A stretch of 63,686 bases of DNA from Candidatus Hydrogenedentota bacterium (GCA_016215105.1 JACRLJ010000118.1:9042-72727), one strand, 5' to 3'. Shown: positions 46,573 through 56,463, counted from the stretch's first letter. Translations and numbers: made by a program. Notes: generated from the letters alone by a model not told the origin.

Positions 46573-46811
46573 AGTTTGCCCGTCCTGAACGCTTCAGTGA
46601 TCGCTTGGTCCATCTCTTCAACAGTCGATTTGACCTTGGTCTTGAGTATTCCGGCCACGTCGGAAACACTCAAAGTCTTCGGATAAATCCTGATGGAACC
46701 ATCCGGTTCCGTCTCGATGTCAACGGTGTCACCGGCCCGGGCGTGCAGGCTCTCCAGAACGTCTTTCGGGACTGCGATCCGTCCGTTTCGAGTGATGTGC
46801 GCTGTTGGCAT
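46569..46811 (-). CDS. vapB: AbrB-type antitoxin (VapB)
   Basis: 80 residues from the ATG at 46811, preceded by GGGAG. N-terminal SpoVT/AbrB swapped-hairpin domain (HITRNGRIAVPKDVLESLHARAGDTVDIETEPDGSIRIYP), C-terminal helix that should wrap the toxin (VKSTVEEMDQAITEAFRTGKL). It binds VapC and the operon's own promoter. Confidence 0.92.
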   Translation of the reverse strand: MPTAHITRNGRIAVPKDVLESLHARAGDTVDIETEPDGSIRIYPKTLSVSDVAGILKTKVKSTVEEMDQAITEAFRTGKL

Positions 46812-47152
46812 GGCCGACACTCCCTATTCACGATGCCTAAATCGTTCTCCACAAGTTATTCATCATACCAGATTCGCATCTACCCGGATTCTCGCGAGGT
46901 AATCCAGTGGCGGACGTGCGCCCCGGTCCCGTTCGTGGCCTCGTCATCTCTCACTTCCTTGGCATTCCGTGCCCCGAAAGGCTGGTCACGCTGCGAATCC
47001 CCCAACACGCGCTTCTTGACCCCTTTCATGCCTCATGTTGCGACACGTACGTTGCCTTCCTGCGTCCATGATAGCACTTTTGAGAGCGGACGGCTCCGAT
47101 GAAAACAAGTTCGGGGCGCGACTCCCTCACTGGAGCGTCTTGCGCTTAGAAT
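46812..47152. other. Intergenic region between vapBC and the restriction genes
   Basis: About 340 bases that must hold the divergent promoters of vapBC and the restriction-modification pair. I found no convincing palindromic VapB operator, RNA or coding frame; composition is a little more AT-rich than the flanks near 46840-46870. Confidence 0.3.
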
Positions 47153-47632
47153 ATGAATGTGGGACGGAGCGTCGCCGTCTTGATCGCTCGCGGTCCCTTC
47201 ATCCATACTCTCGCCATTCAGACAGGAGTCGCACAACCACCTATGCCAGGCAGGTCCACCGCTGTAACCTCCGGAACCGAACTGCGCGACGATGTCGCCG
47301 CTCTTGGCCGCAAACTCGGTCTCGTAGTCGAGATCGAAGTTGCCGTCGGCCGGCGTATTTGGGGCGCGAAACGGCGCATTGATGTCGTCATGAAACATCC
47401 CGAAACGCGCGTCAGCTTGGGCGTCGAGTGCAAGTACCAGGGCGGGTCGGGCAGCGCGGAGGAAAAGATCCCCGCGACCCTCGAAGACATCAAGGCGTGG
47501 CCCATTCGCGGCATCGTCGTCTACTCCGGCGCGGGATTCTCGCCCAACATGCAAAGCTACCTGCTCTCCACCGGGATGGCCGTCGAATTTCCCGACGTCG
47601 AAAAGTGGTTAGAACTGTATTTCGGCCTATGA
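47153..47632 (+). CDS. PD-(D/E)XK restriction endonuclease-like protein
   Basis: 159 residues (129 if the ATG at 47243 is the true start; neither has a strong ribosome-binding site). The nuclease core is RRIDVVM ... LGVECKYQGG, giving Asp77, Glu92 and Lys94 with the expected spacing, followed by an amphipathic segment and IRGIVVYSGAGF. The downstream D12-class methyltransferase overlaps its stop by ATGA, so the two are a type II restriction-modification pair. The recognition site cannot be read from sequence. Confidence 0.75.
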   Translation: MNVGRSVAVLIARGPFIHTLAIQTGVAQPPMPGRSTAVTSGTELRDDVAALGRKLGLVVEIEVAVGRRIWGAKRRIDVVMKHPETRVSLGVECKYQGGSGSAEEKIPATLEDIKAWPIRGIVVYSGAGFSPNMQSYLLSTGMAVEFPDVEKWLELYFGL

Positions 47633-48483
47633 TGCGGCGCGCAAGTACACGAGTCACGCCCCGTCCGTTCCTCAAATGGGTCGGCGGCAAAGGCCAACTT
47701 CTTGAGGAATTGCTTGCCCGAGTTGACAAGGCGGGAGACTTCGGACGCTATCACGAGCCGTTCGTCGGGGGCGGGGCGCTCTTCTTTGAACTGGCGCGCC
47801 TGGGCCGCTTAGGCCGTAAGAAGGCCTTTCTTTCCGACACCAACAACAGTCTGATTGAGACCTACGAGGCGGTGAAGGAAGACGTCGATGCCGTCATCGC
47901 CCTGCTCCAAGATCACAAGAAGAAGCATTCGGAGCAATATTTCTACGAGGTTCGCGCAAGTGTTCCGTCCAAACTGATCGCGCGCGCGGCTCGCATCATC
48001 TATCTGAACAAAACCTGCTTCAACGGACTCTATCGCGAAAACAGCAAGGGCAAGTTCAACACGCCCTTCGGCAAGTACAAGAACCCTCTGATCTGCGACG
48101 AGGAGAACCTGCGCGCGGTATCCAAGGCGTTGTCCGTCGCCTCGCTCAAGAACCAGGCGTTTGATCACGTCCTGGAGGCGGCGAAGCCGGGCGACCTCGT
48201 GTACTTTGATCCCCCATACCACCCCATATCCAAGACCGCGTCGTTCACCAGCTACGACAAGAGCGGGTTCGGAGAAGACGCCCAACAGAAGCTCGCCGAT
48301 GTTTTCGCCGAATTGCACCACAAAGGCGTCCTGGTGCTGCTCTCCAACTCCTACACCCCGCTGATCCAACAACTCTACAAGGATCGTGGCTTCCGAATTG
48401 GCACCGTCCAGGCCACGCGTCTTGTCAATAGCCGCGCCGACCGCCGCGGCAAAATCAGCGAAGCCCTCATCCAGAACTTTTGA
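47629..48483 (+). CDS. D12-class DNA adenine-N6 methyltransferase (Dam/DpnM-like)
   Basis: 284 residues. AdoMet motif FLKWVGGKGQLLEELL at about 16-31, FVGGGALFFEL, FLSDTNNSLIETYEAV, NKTCFNGLYREN, and the catalytic DPPY (Asp194-Tyr197). This order is that of the D12 class, many of which methylate GATC, but target specificity is not established here. Translationally coupled to the nuclease gene. Protects host DNA from the partner. Confidence 0.95.
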   Translation: MMRRASTRVTPRPFLKWVGGKGQLLEELLARVDKAGDFGRYHEPFVGGGALFFELARLGRLGRKKAFLSDTNNSLIETYEAVKEDVDAVIALLQDHKKKHSEQYFYEVRASVPSKLIARAARIIYLNKTCFNGLYRENSKGKFNTPFGKYKNPLICDEENLRAVSKALSVASLKNQAFDHVLEAAKPGDLVYFDPPYHPISKTASFTSYDKSGFGEDAQQKLADVFAELHHKGVLVLLSNSYTPLIQQLYKDRGFRIGTVQATRLVNSRADRRGKISEALIQNF

Positions 48484-48619
48484 TTGCGAATTGGCCAGTG
48501 GGACGTTATGCGTCGCTATCGGTTGATTACGCTGAAGCCGCCTGCAATACTTGTCCGGTTTTGTGTCCTGATCTGAGGCAAGTCTCCGTGGGACGTACCG
48601 TCGTCCTAGAAAGGTACCT

Positions 48620-49945
48620 ATGGCTCGTATAGTTTTCATCGGCGCAGGGAGTTTGGGGTTTACACGGGGATTGGTTCGCGACGTACTGACGTTTCCGCTG
48701 CTGCGCGACGCCACCATCGTGTTGATGGACGTAAACAAGGAGCGGCTGGATTTCGCGCACAAGGCCGTCAAGACGATCATTGAGCGGGGAAAGTATCCCG
48801 CAAAGGTCGAGGCCACGCTCGACCGCAAGCAGGCGCTGAAGGGGGCCGACGCTGTCCTTTGCACCATTCTTAACGGCGGCGTGCAGGTCTGGCGGCACGA
48901 CATCGAGATCCCGAAGAAGTACGGCGTGGACACGAACGTCGGCGACTCGCGCGGTCCGAGCGGCGTGTTCCGCGCCTTGCGCACGATTCCCGTGATGGTG
49001 GATATCGTCCGCGACATGGAGAAATACTGCCCGAACGCTATCATGCTGAATTACACCAACCCGATGGCCATGCTGTGCCGCGCCATGCAGCGCGAGTCCT
49101 TCGTTAAGACGTCGGGCTTGTGCCACAGCGTTCAGGGCACGGCGCACATGCTCGCGAATTGGATCAAGACCCCCATGAGCGACATCACGTACGTCTGCGC
49201 CGGGATCAATCATATGGCGTGGTACGTCGAGTTCAAGAAGAAAGGCAAAGACGCGTATCCGCTTATTCGCGAAGCGATGAAGAACAAGAAGATCTACAAC
49301 GAAGAGCAGGTCCGCAACGAGATGTTCCTCGCCTTCGGTTATTACGTGACCGAATCCAGCGGACACAATTCCGAATACAACTGGTGGTTCCGGAAACGCC
49401 CTGATCTAATCAAGAAATACTGCACGACCGGCACCGGCTGGAACCCTGGCAAGTACGCCTACATTCTTGACGAATACCTCCGCCGCGAGAAGGAGTGGAA
49501 AAAGGACATCAAGAAGTGGTTTGACGACGGCGCGCCGATTTCGCTTGATCGCGGCGCCGAATACGCCGCGTACATTATCAATGCCTACATGGGCGGAGAA
49601 TCCTTCGAGTTCAACGGCAACGTGCGCAACACCGGTATCATTACCAACTTGCCTCCGGACGCCTGCGTCGAGGTGCCCGTTGTGGCCAACAAGCGCGGGT
49701 TCAACGCCATCCACGTCGGCGCATTGCCGATCCAGTGCGCTGCCCTCAACAACGTCACCATCGCAGTGGAAGAAATGGCCGTCGAAGCCGCCCTCACTGG
49801 CGACCCCACGCTCGTCTACCAGTCCATCTGTTACGATCCGCTGACGGCGGCGGTGCTGTCGCTCGCGGAGATCAAGAAGATGGTCGGCGAAATGCTCAAG
49901 AAGAACAAGGACTACCTGCCGACCTTCAAGAAGATCGAAATCTAG
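48620..49945 (+). CDS. GH4-family NAD- and Mn-dependent glycosidase (alpha-glucosidase/alpha-galactosidase-like)
   Basis: 441 residues. NAD-binding [53 protein letters not shown], then metal/active-site residues in GLCHSVQGT (Cys168-His169) and GINHMAW (His198). Family enzymes oxidise C3 of the sugar and then eliminate the aglycone; they are cytoplasmic. The C-terminal half continues with the usual [22 protein letters not shown]4 divides into several specificities and this one cannot be pinned down. A perfect terminator lies 62 bases after the stop. Confidence 0.92.
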   Translation: MARIVFIGAGSLGFTRGLVRDVLTFPLLRDATIVLMDVNKERLDFAHKAVKTIIERGKYPAKVEATLDRKQALKGADAVLCTILNGGVQVWRHDIEIPKKYGVDTNVGDSRGPSGVFRALRTIPVMVDIVRDMEKYCPNAIMLNYTNPMAMLCRAMQRESFVKTSGLCHSVQGTAHMLANWIKTPMSDITYVCAGINHMAWYVEFKKKGKDAYPLIREAMKNKKIYNEEQVRNEMFLAFGYYVTESSGHNSEYNWWFRKRPDLIKKYCTTGTGWNPGKYAYILDEYLRREKEWKKDIKKWFDDGAPISLDRGAEYAAYIINAYMGGESFEFNGNVRNTGIITNLPPDACVEVPVVANKRGFNAIHVGALPIQCAALNNVTIAVEEMAVEAALTGDPTLVYQSICYDPLTAAVLSLAEIKKMVGEMLKKNKDYLPTFKKIEI

Positions 49946-50006
49946 GCGCGTCAGGCGCGGTTAGAGTGGTTTGACGCCGTCCTTACCCGCACGAAACGAG
50001 TACGTT

Positions 50007-50047
50007 GGGGACCGGCCGCAACTCGCGGCCGGTCCCCTGATTTATTG
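50007..50047 (+). terminator. Rho-independent-type terminator after the GH4 gene
   Basis: GGGGACCGGCCGC-AACTC-GCGGCCGGTCCCC is a perfect 13-bp stem (50007-50037) followed by TGATTTATTG. The T-tract is short, but the stem is very strong. Confidence 0.75.
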
Positions 50048-50057
50048 TGGCGCCATG

Positions 50058-50174
50058 GCCTTCAATAGATGGCTTCACCCTCCCTCTCGCCAAAGTACAC
50101 TGTAATACCGCAAGGCGACTTGCTAGACTCCTTGCCAAGTGAACCCATGCCCGCGGGTTCGGGGAACAACTCAC
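50058..50174 (+). repeat. 117-bp conserved block, copy 1 (upstream of HEAT-repeat gene)
   Basis: Aligns without gaps to 52922-53038. The last 57 bases differ at only five positions; the first 60 are more diverged. It contains ACTTG ... CAAGT and GAACCC-ATGCCCGC-GGGTTC, stems that the second copy also allows (with a G-U pair in one). It lies about 100 bases before the gene start and may be a structured leader or shared promoter. Confidence 0.65.
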
Positions 50175-50276
50175 TTTTCCCTTATTCTGCTATTCTGTTC
50201 CCTACTTTGGGCCCCCAAGATAAAACGTTGCCTATGTCAAGGCCATGTTGGAGGAGTACGAACGAGGAGAGGGATG

Positions 50277-52841
50277 ATGGGTGGCAGATGTTCGGCGGAA
50301 GATGTGTACCAGCGTGGCAGCGCGTGTCGCGTTGTATTACGTAGTCCAAGCACGATCCGAAACCTGTGTATCGAAATCCAAAACAAACCCCAATTCATTA
50401 ACGTTCGAAAAGTCCACAGAAGATTGTGCGCGTGGGCAGGCGCAAACTCAGGCGTCGTCGCGCTGGTCGTAACGGGCATGCTCGTCTTTCTCTTTCTAGA
50501 GCCGTCAAGTGCTCAAAAACTTGAATCCGGCGCCGCAAGTCTGGGATCACAGGTACCATCCGACACTGACATTGCCAAGACCGCTGCCACGCCGACCTCT
50601 AAGGGTATGGTGAAAGAGAGCTCGGGGTCGTCCTCGTTGCCTTTCCCGGATGTCAGAGCCTTGATGGCCGAGGCGCTTCCCGGACCCAGCGGGCATATGC
50701 CGATGGATAGACTCATTGCACTTGTGTCGGAGAATTACTTCAACGCAATGGGCACACGCACGTACCCTCCGAGCGACCCTGTACACTGGCTCTTTCTTGC
50801 TCACGACCCAAACGACAAAGAACTCTTCCGACCGCTTCTCGAATCGAAGAATGAACTCTTGGTAAGCGCAGCATGCCTCTACATGGGCCGAATCCACAAC
50901 CAGGAGAGCTTTGACAGCCTCGCCCGGCTTACGCAACACCCAAGTCCAGGCGTACGGCGCATGGCCGCCGAAGCGTTGGGCATGCTGGGTCGGCCCGAAG
51001 CAGTGCCAATCCTACTTAAGTTAAAAAATGATCCGAACAGCGACGTCCGCGATGGGCTGTCGTCCCAACTACGTCACCTTCCTGGCGAAGAGGCCTCGCA
51101 CGCCTTGCTGGACATCTACCTTCATGATGACAATTCTTTGCAGCGCGACTTTGCCTTGCAGAATCTCCGGGAGCGGCGAGACGTTTCGGTGTTCCCCGGC
51201 CTGGTCGCGTCGCTGGATACGGTTAAGGGAGTATATGACGCGGACATGATCCACATGACGCTCGCGGTCCTGTCTGGTCATGACATTCTGGGAGACTATC
51301 GCGACCCCGAGCGCCGCGCAGAGTTAAAAGAACAATGGCGCCGCTGGTGGGCAGATAACGGCGCCTCACACCCGCCAACTCACGTCCAACCCCAGCCGGA
51401 ATCTACGTATTGCGGCCTCGGGGTCGTTCTCACCTCGGCAGAACATCTATATCGGAACAATACCGTCCGAATCCAAGCGGAACCGGTCGGCGAGCGCGGT
51501 GGTGGCGTGCCGTTCATGATACCCGATGGCACTCCGCTGCTTGTGCCCGTTGATGACAAGGCCATTGACAACTTCGTTCAATACATAGTCTTTCAGAACG
51601 GGCGCGAGGTCGAACGCGGCGAAATCCCAGCACGCGGGTCTGGTGACCGTTACATGATTGTGCCGTTTGGACCTATAGCAAGAGGACTGACAATTCGTCC
51701 GAGCGCCTTCGAGACGCATCTGTCACCCGGGGACTACGAAGCGCAGATCGAGGTCCGCTCGCTGTGTACGGAACTGACCTACTTCGATTACCCGGGGAAC
51801 GTTTGGGGGAGTGGCGCCCGGGAAACGCAAGCGGAAGTCTTTACGCTGAAATCGAACCGCGTTCCTCTGGCGATTCATGCGCCTGCCGCTCTGTCATCGG
51901 AAAGCATGGACGAACTGGCTCGAATCATGGCCGAACCGTCGAACAAGTTCCGCAAGTGCGTATTATCCTACACGACCACGCAAGCGGGCGCCTTTACCGA
52001 AACAGTCGCGATCGAGTCTCCCGGCACGGCCTCATTTATACTGCGATCCGCCGACGCCGCAGCTTTACCCGTGGTGCTGGCCCATTTCGATGCCAAAGCA
52101 GCGACGTACGCACAATTGGAGTTTCTGATGGTTTGCGATGACCCACGAGCCAAAGCAGCGCTTGACGAGGTCAAGCGCGTTGGAGACGACCGAATGCGGT
52201 CTGTCCTGGAGCAGCGGAAACCGAAAGACGTTTCCGAATTGGTGGCCGCTGCAACGCTGGAAATTGGCGGCAAAGGCTGGTCGTGGTCTGAGAGCCGGAT
52301 CGCGTTGGAGGCGCTGGATGGGAAACTCGGGTCCGGAGATGTCGCGTTTGCCAAGGACTTGGTGAATGAGTTGGAGCAACGGCTTGCCGAAAAGCGCGAC
52401 CACCACGCCGGACGTCCTGGCGAATCGTTGTGGGGGGCGTTCCGCACGGAATTCTTTCTGGGCTGTATCGGTGATCCGGTTGCCGTACCTGTGTTGCGGC
52501 GCGCGGCGGAACTCTCGCGTCCCGAACGGGGGGACTGGGAGGCCAACAGCCAAATCATCCTGTTGCGCTGGTACGCTGCGGCCGCGTTGAAGTTGATTGA
52601 TGTGCAGGGTATGCCGGCGGCCACGCGAACGAAAGAAATAAAGAAATGGATCCGACATTGCTTCTCTTCCCCTGAAGAGCACTACATGGCTCGATCCCGG
52701 CTCCTTCCTTACCTTAGACAATTCCTCGGCGACGAAGGCCAATCGTTCTTTACAGAACTGGCCCATACGCTTCAAGATCCGTGGATGGTTTCAGATGCAA
52801 AGCGTTTAGCCCAGACAACGCCTCAGCAAACCGCTGGGTAG
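50277..52841 (+). CDS. HEAT-repeat protein with N-terminal membrane anchor
   Basis: 854 residues from an ATG seven bases after AGGAG (an ATG three bases earlier is equally possible). A longer reading frame starts inside the 117-bp repeat and is not used. One hydrophobic segment at about 56-77 (GVVALVVTGMLVFLFLEP) suggests a type II anchor or late signal. HEAT-like helical repeats follow (LLVSAACLYMGRIHNQESFDSLARL, GVRRMAAEALGMLGRPEAVPILLKL, DVRDGLSSQLRHL). After about residue 410 a beta-rich domain (IDNFVQYIVFQNGREVERGEIP) and a long helical C-terminal part are unrecognised. Probably a cell-surface or periplasmic scaffold; no enzymatic motif seen. Confidence 0.75.
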   Translation: MGGRCSAEDVYQRGSACRVVLRSPSTIRNLCIEIQNKPQFINVRKVHRRLCAWAGANSGVVALVVTGMLVFLFLEPSSAQKLESGAASLGSQVPSDTDIAKTAATPTSKGMVKESSGSSSLPFPDVRALMAEALPGPSGHMPMDRLIALVSENYFNAMGTRTYPPSDPVHWLFLAHDPNDKELFRPLLESKNELLVSAACLYMGRIHNQESFDSLARLTQHPSPGVRRMAAEALGMLGRPEAVPILLKLKNDPNSDVRDGLSSQLRHLPGEEASHALLDIYLHDDNSLQRDFALQNLRERRDVSVFPGLVASLDTVKGVYDADMIHMTLAVLSGHDILGDYRDPERRAELKEQWRRWWADNGASHPPTHVQPQPESTYCGLGVVLTSAEHLYRNNTVRIQAEPVGERGGGVPFMIPDGTPLLVPVDDKAIDNFVQYIVFQNGREVERGEIPARGSGDRYMIVPFGPIARGLTIRPSAFETHLSPGDYEAQIEVRSLCTELTYFDYPGNVWGSGARETQAEVFTLKSNRVPLAIHAPAALSSESMDELARIMAEPSNKFRKCVLSYTTTQAGAFTETVAIESPGTASFILRSADAAALPVVLAHFDAKAATYAQLEFLMVCDDPRAKAALDEVKRVGDDRMRSVLEQRKPKDVSELVAAATLEIGGKGWSWSESRIALEALDGKLGSGDVAFAKDLVNELEQRLAEKRDHHAGRPGESLWGAFRTEFFLGCIGDPVAVPVLRRAAELSRPERGDWEANSQIILLRWYAAAALKLIDVQGMPAATRTKEIKKWIRHCFSSPEEHYMARSRLLPYLRQFLGDEGQSFFTELAHTLQDPWMVSDAKRLAQTTPQQTAG

Positions 52842-52921
52842 CGAAGCGGTGTACAGTGTGGTGAGCAATCAGGCGCGGGTAAGTCGCCCCGGGTAACCAA
52901 CGCGCGCCAGCTCAAACGGAC

Positions 52922-53038
52922 GCCTTCCACGGCGCACGCCACTCTGCCCACCGATGAAGAACACTGTAACGACGTGAGACAACTTGTTAGACTCCTTGCC
53001 AGGTGAACCCATGCCCAATGGTTCGGGGAACAACTCAC
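52922..53038 (+). repeat. 117-bp conserved block, copy 2 (upstream of GH116 gene)
   Basis: Second copy of the block at 50058-50174, same length and no gaps. It ends 24 bases before the GH116 ATG. GAACC-CATGCCCAAT-GGTTC keeps the five-base core of the copy 1 stem. In both places the block lies between a gene's 3' end and the ribosome-binding site of a secreted-protein gene. Confidence 0.65.
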
Positions 53039-53062
53039 TCATCGAAGAGGAGAGGGGTCAAT

Positions 53063-56000
53063 ATGATAGGGAAGTGCATCTCCATCGTAATTGCGATAGG
53101 CGCCTGGGGAATCGTTGCGGCGCCGGCTCCTGCCGCCACCTGCTTAGGTCCTGGCTGTACCACGTGTGCGGAACTTCGGTTCGACTTCGAGTCGGGAGAC
53201 TTACAGGGGTGGGCGGTCGTGTCCGGCAAGTTCGACAAGATCATCGCCGACCGTGAGTGGCGCCGCAACACTCCCAACGTCCGATACAACCAGCAAGGCA
53301 AGTACTATCTCAACACTCTCGAGAAGTCCGGCGACGGGTACGACGACGCGATGACGGGGGTGATCGAGTCGCCGGTGTTCATCGTGGGCGGGCCAACCAT
53401 CTCCTTTCTTATCGGTGGCGGTTCGCGCGCAAGCACCCGCGTCGCCTTATGCACGACCGATGGACGCGAAGTGATTAGCGCCTCCGGCAAAGACTCCGAA
53501 CAAATGGACCGCGTGACGTGGAACGTCCGCGCGCTCATCGGAAAGAAAGTGTTTATCGAAGTCGTGGACGAGAACACGGCGGGGTGGGGCCACGTCACGT
53601 GCGACGATTTCGTGGCGCAGGGCGTGATTGACCTGGAGGCCACCAAGAAAGTTCGGAGCGCGTTCCCGGAACAACAAGCGCGGCGAGTCAAGGACGCTCA
53701 GCGTCAGGCCAAACAACAGGCCGGAGCAGGGGAAAAGCGCAAGGAGCGTCTCATGTCGGACCGTAATCTACGAAAAGGCGGCAAGCCTGCGGTATACAAG
53801 GACGAACGTCTCGAAGCCATCAGCATTCCCATTGGCGGAATCGGGGCCGGCTGCATCCAGATGGACGGCGCCGCCAAACGCACAATCTGGCAAATCTTCA
53901 ACAACCATCGGCTGGTCTCGGTGCCGGACAGCTTTTTTGCGATACGCGTGAAAGGATCGGATTCGGCGCCGAAGGTGCGGGCATTGCAGACCGAGCCCGT
54001 TGGACCATTTCCGGCGATGAAACAACTCACATTTCAGGGGGAGTATCCTTTCGGGCAGTACACCTTCCGCGATCCGAGCCTGCCCGTCGGAGTCCGCCTC
54101 GAAGCGTTCAGCCCGCTTGTTCCGGTCGATTTGAAGAACTCCGCAATCCCCTGCGCAGTCTTTCGCGTGACGGTCACGAACCGCAGCGGTCGGAGCGCGG
54201 ACGTCAGTCTGCTGGCCGCGCAGCAAAACGCGGCCGGCTACACCGCGGCGGAGCAAATTACGGGCCGCGCATCCAAGGACTACGGCGGGAATGTGAATCG
54301 TATCCTTCGCGAGAACGCAACGGCGATACTTCACATGTCGTCCAATGGTCCGAAAGACGCGGCCGGATACGGCGACATGGCGCTTACCGTGTCCAGCGGC
54401 TCCGACGTAGCCGGCTGCGCGCTGGACGGCGCCGCGAATTGGGATACCCAGGAGTCGTTACTAGCGAATTTCGCGAAAGACGGCGCGGTATCGGGCCCCA
54501 ATGAGTCTGGCCCATCTCCGCAAGGCCAGACGATTGACGGCGCGCTGTCAGCGCGTTTCTCGCTGGCGCCGGGCGCCGAGCGCACCGTTACGTTCCTGCT
54601 CACCTGGTGCTTCCCCAACGCCACTCACGGTGAGAACGGTTGGGGTGGCAAAGGGAACATGTATACCAACTGGTGGCCCAATGCCCTCGAATCCGCGCGA
54701 GACGTACAGCGCCGCCTGCCTGAATTGACCGAGCTGACGCGGCGCTATCACGACACCCTGTACGCTTCGAACCTGCCGCGCTGGCTTGTTGACCGTGTCT
54801 CGTCGCAAGTAGCCATTCTCCGGAGCCGAACCTGTTTCTGGACCAAGGAAGGCTATTTCGGCGCGTGGGAAGGATGCGGCGCTGCCACCGGGTGCTGCTT
54901 TGGGAACTGCGACCACGTCTGGCACTACGCGCAGGCGCCGGCGCGCCTGTTTCCGGAGTTGGGCCGCCTCATGCGCGATCAGGACTTCGCGCACCAATCG
55001 CCCGGAGGCGGGTTGGCCCATCGCCAGGCTCCAAAAATCGAGCCGGCCACCGATGGACAGTTTGGCGCGATCCTTGGCGCGTATCGTGAGTACCTCATGA
55101 GTTCCGACCGAGTCTGGCTCGACAAGAAGTGGCCCGCGATCAAAGCCGCCCTCGAATTTGCCGTCGCAACCTGGGACAAGGACGAGGACGGCGTCCTGAG
55201 CGGGAAACAATGGAACACGCTGGACGACGCCTTGGGCGGAAGCACCTCGTGGATGGGCACGCTCTACCTGGCGTCGCTGGCCGCATGCGAGAAACTGGCG
55301 AACGTGCAGGGAGATGCGGCGGCCACGCAACGTTACGCCCGCATCCGCCAATCGGGCCAAACTCTACAGGACCAAACGCTGTTCAATGGCGAATACTATA
55401 TTCAGATTCCCGACTCTGAACCGCGAAAGGATTACGGGCCGGGCTGTCACATCGATCAATTACTCGGCCAATGGTGGGCGCATCAAGTTGGTCTGGGCTG
55501 GCTCTATCCGCGCGACCACACCCGTACGGCGCTCGCGTCGCTGCTCAAGTACAATTTGCGCCCTGCGTTCTACGGCATCCAGCAGGTCCCGCGCCAGTTC
55601 GTCGCCGACGCGGACGGCGGCATGCAAATGATCACTTGGCCGCACGGTGGAAGGCCCGCGCCCGACCACTGCATTTACTACGGTGACGAGGTCATGAGCG
55701 GATTCGAGTATTCCGCCGCCGCGGAAATGATCCACGCGGGATTGCTCAAAGAAGGCTTCGCGGTGGTTCGCGCGATCAGCGACCGCTATGACGGCCGCCT
55801 GCGCACGAGGCTTACCGCGGGAGATACGGCGTCCTGGGGATACAGCGGAAATCCGTTCGGCGACGATGAGTGCGGCAAATTCTATGGCCGTGCGATGAGC
55901 GCGTGGTCGCTGCTAATCGCCTGCCAAGGCTTCGTCTATGACGGCCCGAACGGCATGATTGGATTTCATCCGGTATGGCGCCCGGAAGACCATGCCTCGT

Positions 56001-56281
56001 TCTTCACTGTTGCCGAAGGCTGGGGCCTGTTTACCCAAACACGGACCGCCCGTCAACAAACCGGCCGTCTCGAAATTCGCCGGGGGCAATTGCGCCTGAA
56101 TAGTGTGGTCTTGGACCTGCCCGAGAAGAAGACTCCCGGCCAAGTTACGGTGACCCTTGGGGGAAGGACACTTGAAAGCAGCATTTCCACGGAGGGGACA
56201 ACCCTAACGGTATCGTTCCCCAGCCAAGTCGCACTCAATGAAGGGGACAGTCTGGACCTTTCGGTGACACTGCGGCGATGA
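53063..56281 (+). CDS. Secreted GH116-family glycosidase (GBA2-like) with N-terminal sandwich domain
   Basis: 1072 residues. The ATG at 53063 follows AGAGGGG and starts a signal peptide (ISIVIAIGAWGIVAAPAPA) with CLGPGCTTC just after cleavage. A jelly-roll-like domain about 35-190 (DFESGDLQGWAVVSGKFDKI, IESPVFIVGGPTISFLIGG) precedes a Lys/Gln-rich linker, the GH116 N-terminal beta domain (ISIPIGGIGAGCIQMDG) and the catalytic barrel with GCCFGNCDHVWHYAQAPARLFP, TDGQFGAILGAYREYL, WNTLDDALGGSTSW and DEVMSGFEYSAAAEMI. Family enzymes cleave beta-glucosides or beta-xylosides. The added N-terminal domain is not part of GBA2. Confidence 0.88.
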   Translation: MIGKCISIVIAIGAWGIVAAPAPAATCLGPGCTTCAELRFDFESGDLQGWAVVSGKFDKIIADREWRRNTPNVRYNQQGKYYLNTLEKSGDGYDDAMTGVIESPVFIVGGPTISFLIGGGSRASTRVALCTTDGREVISASGKDSEQMDRVTWNVRALIGKKVFIEVVDENTAGWGHVTCDDFVAQGVIDLEATKKVRSAFPEQQARRVKDAQRQAKQQAGAGEKRKERLMSDRNLRKGGKPAVYKDERLEAISIPIGGIGAGCIQMDGAAKRTIWQIFNNHRLVSVPDSFFAIRVKGSDSAPKVRALQTEPVGPFPAMKQLTFQGEYPFGQYTFRDPSLPVGVRLEAFSPLVPVDLKNSAIPCAVFRVTVTNRSGRSADVSLLAAQQNAAGYTAAEQITGRASKDYGGNVNRILRENATAILHMSSNGPKDAAGYGDMALTVSSGSDVAGCALDGAANWDTQESLLANFAKDGAVSGPNESGPSPQGQTIDGALSARFSLAPGAERTVTFLLTWCFPNATHGENGWGGKGNMYTNWWPNALESARDVQRRLPELTELTRRYHDTLYASNLPRWLVDRVSSQVAILRSRTCFWTKEGYFGAWEGCGAATGCCFGNCDHVWHYAQAPARLFPELGRLMRDQDFAHQSPGGGLAHRQAPKIEPATDGQFGAILGAYREYLMSSDRVWLDKKWPAIKAALEFAVATWDKDEDGVLSGKQWNTLDDALGGSTSWMGTLYLASLAACEKLANVQGDAAATQRYARIRQSGQTLQDQTLFNGEYYIQIPDSEPRKDYGPGCHIDQLLGQWWAHQVGLGWLYPRDHTRTALASLLKYNLRPAFYGIQQVPRQFVADADGGMQMITWPHGGRPAPDHCIYYGDEVMSGFEYSAAAEMIHAGLLKEGFAVVRAISDRYDGRLRTRLTAGDTASWGYSGNPFGDDECGKFYGRAMSAWSLLIACQGFVYDGPNGMIGFHPVWRPEDHASFFTVAEGWGLFTQTRTARQQTGRLEIRRGQLRLNSVVLDLPEKKTPGQVTVTLGGRTLESSISTEGTTLTVSFPSQVALNEGDSLDLSVTLRR

Positions 56282-56463
56282 AGCTGTTCGCAACGTTTGG
56301 GGTTGCGGCGGGGCCGCAGCCGAGAGCAAAATAGGGTCACGGCCGTCTGCCTAGGCGTCGCGGCCGGGAGGTCGGCTGTCCCCAGCCGCCGGTCAGGGCG
56401 CCTTGATTGGTAATTGTGTTCTTGGGAGTGGAGTTTTCACAAAACGTGAGCGAGGTGAATCAA

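Noticed and set aside
46554-47102. 182-residue plus-strand frame opposite vapB
   Set aside because: Its first half is antisense to vapBC and the rest has no protein-like pattern.
50139-53062. GTG starts inside the 117-bp repeat for the HEAT-repeat and GH116 genes
   Set aside because: Both would translate repeat sequence into the same peptide start in two unrelated proteins and would put the GH116 signal peptide 20 residues inside. Internal ATGs with good ribosome-binding sites were used.
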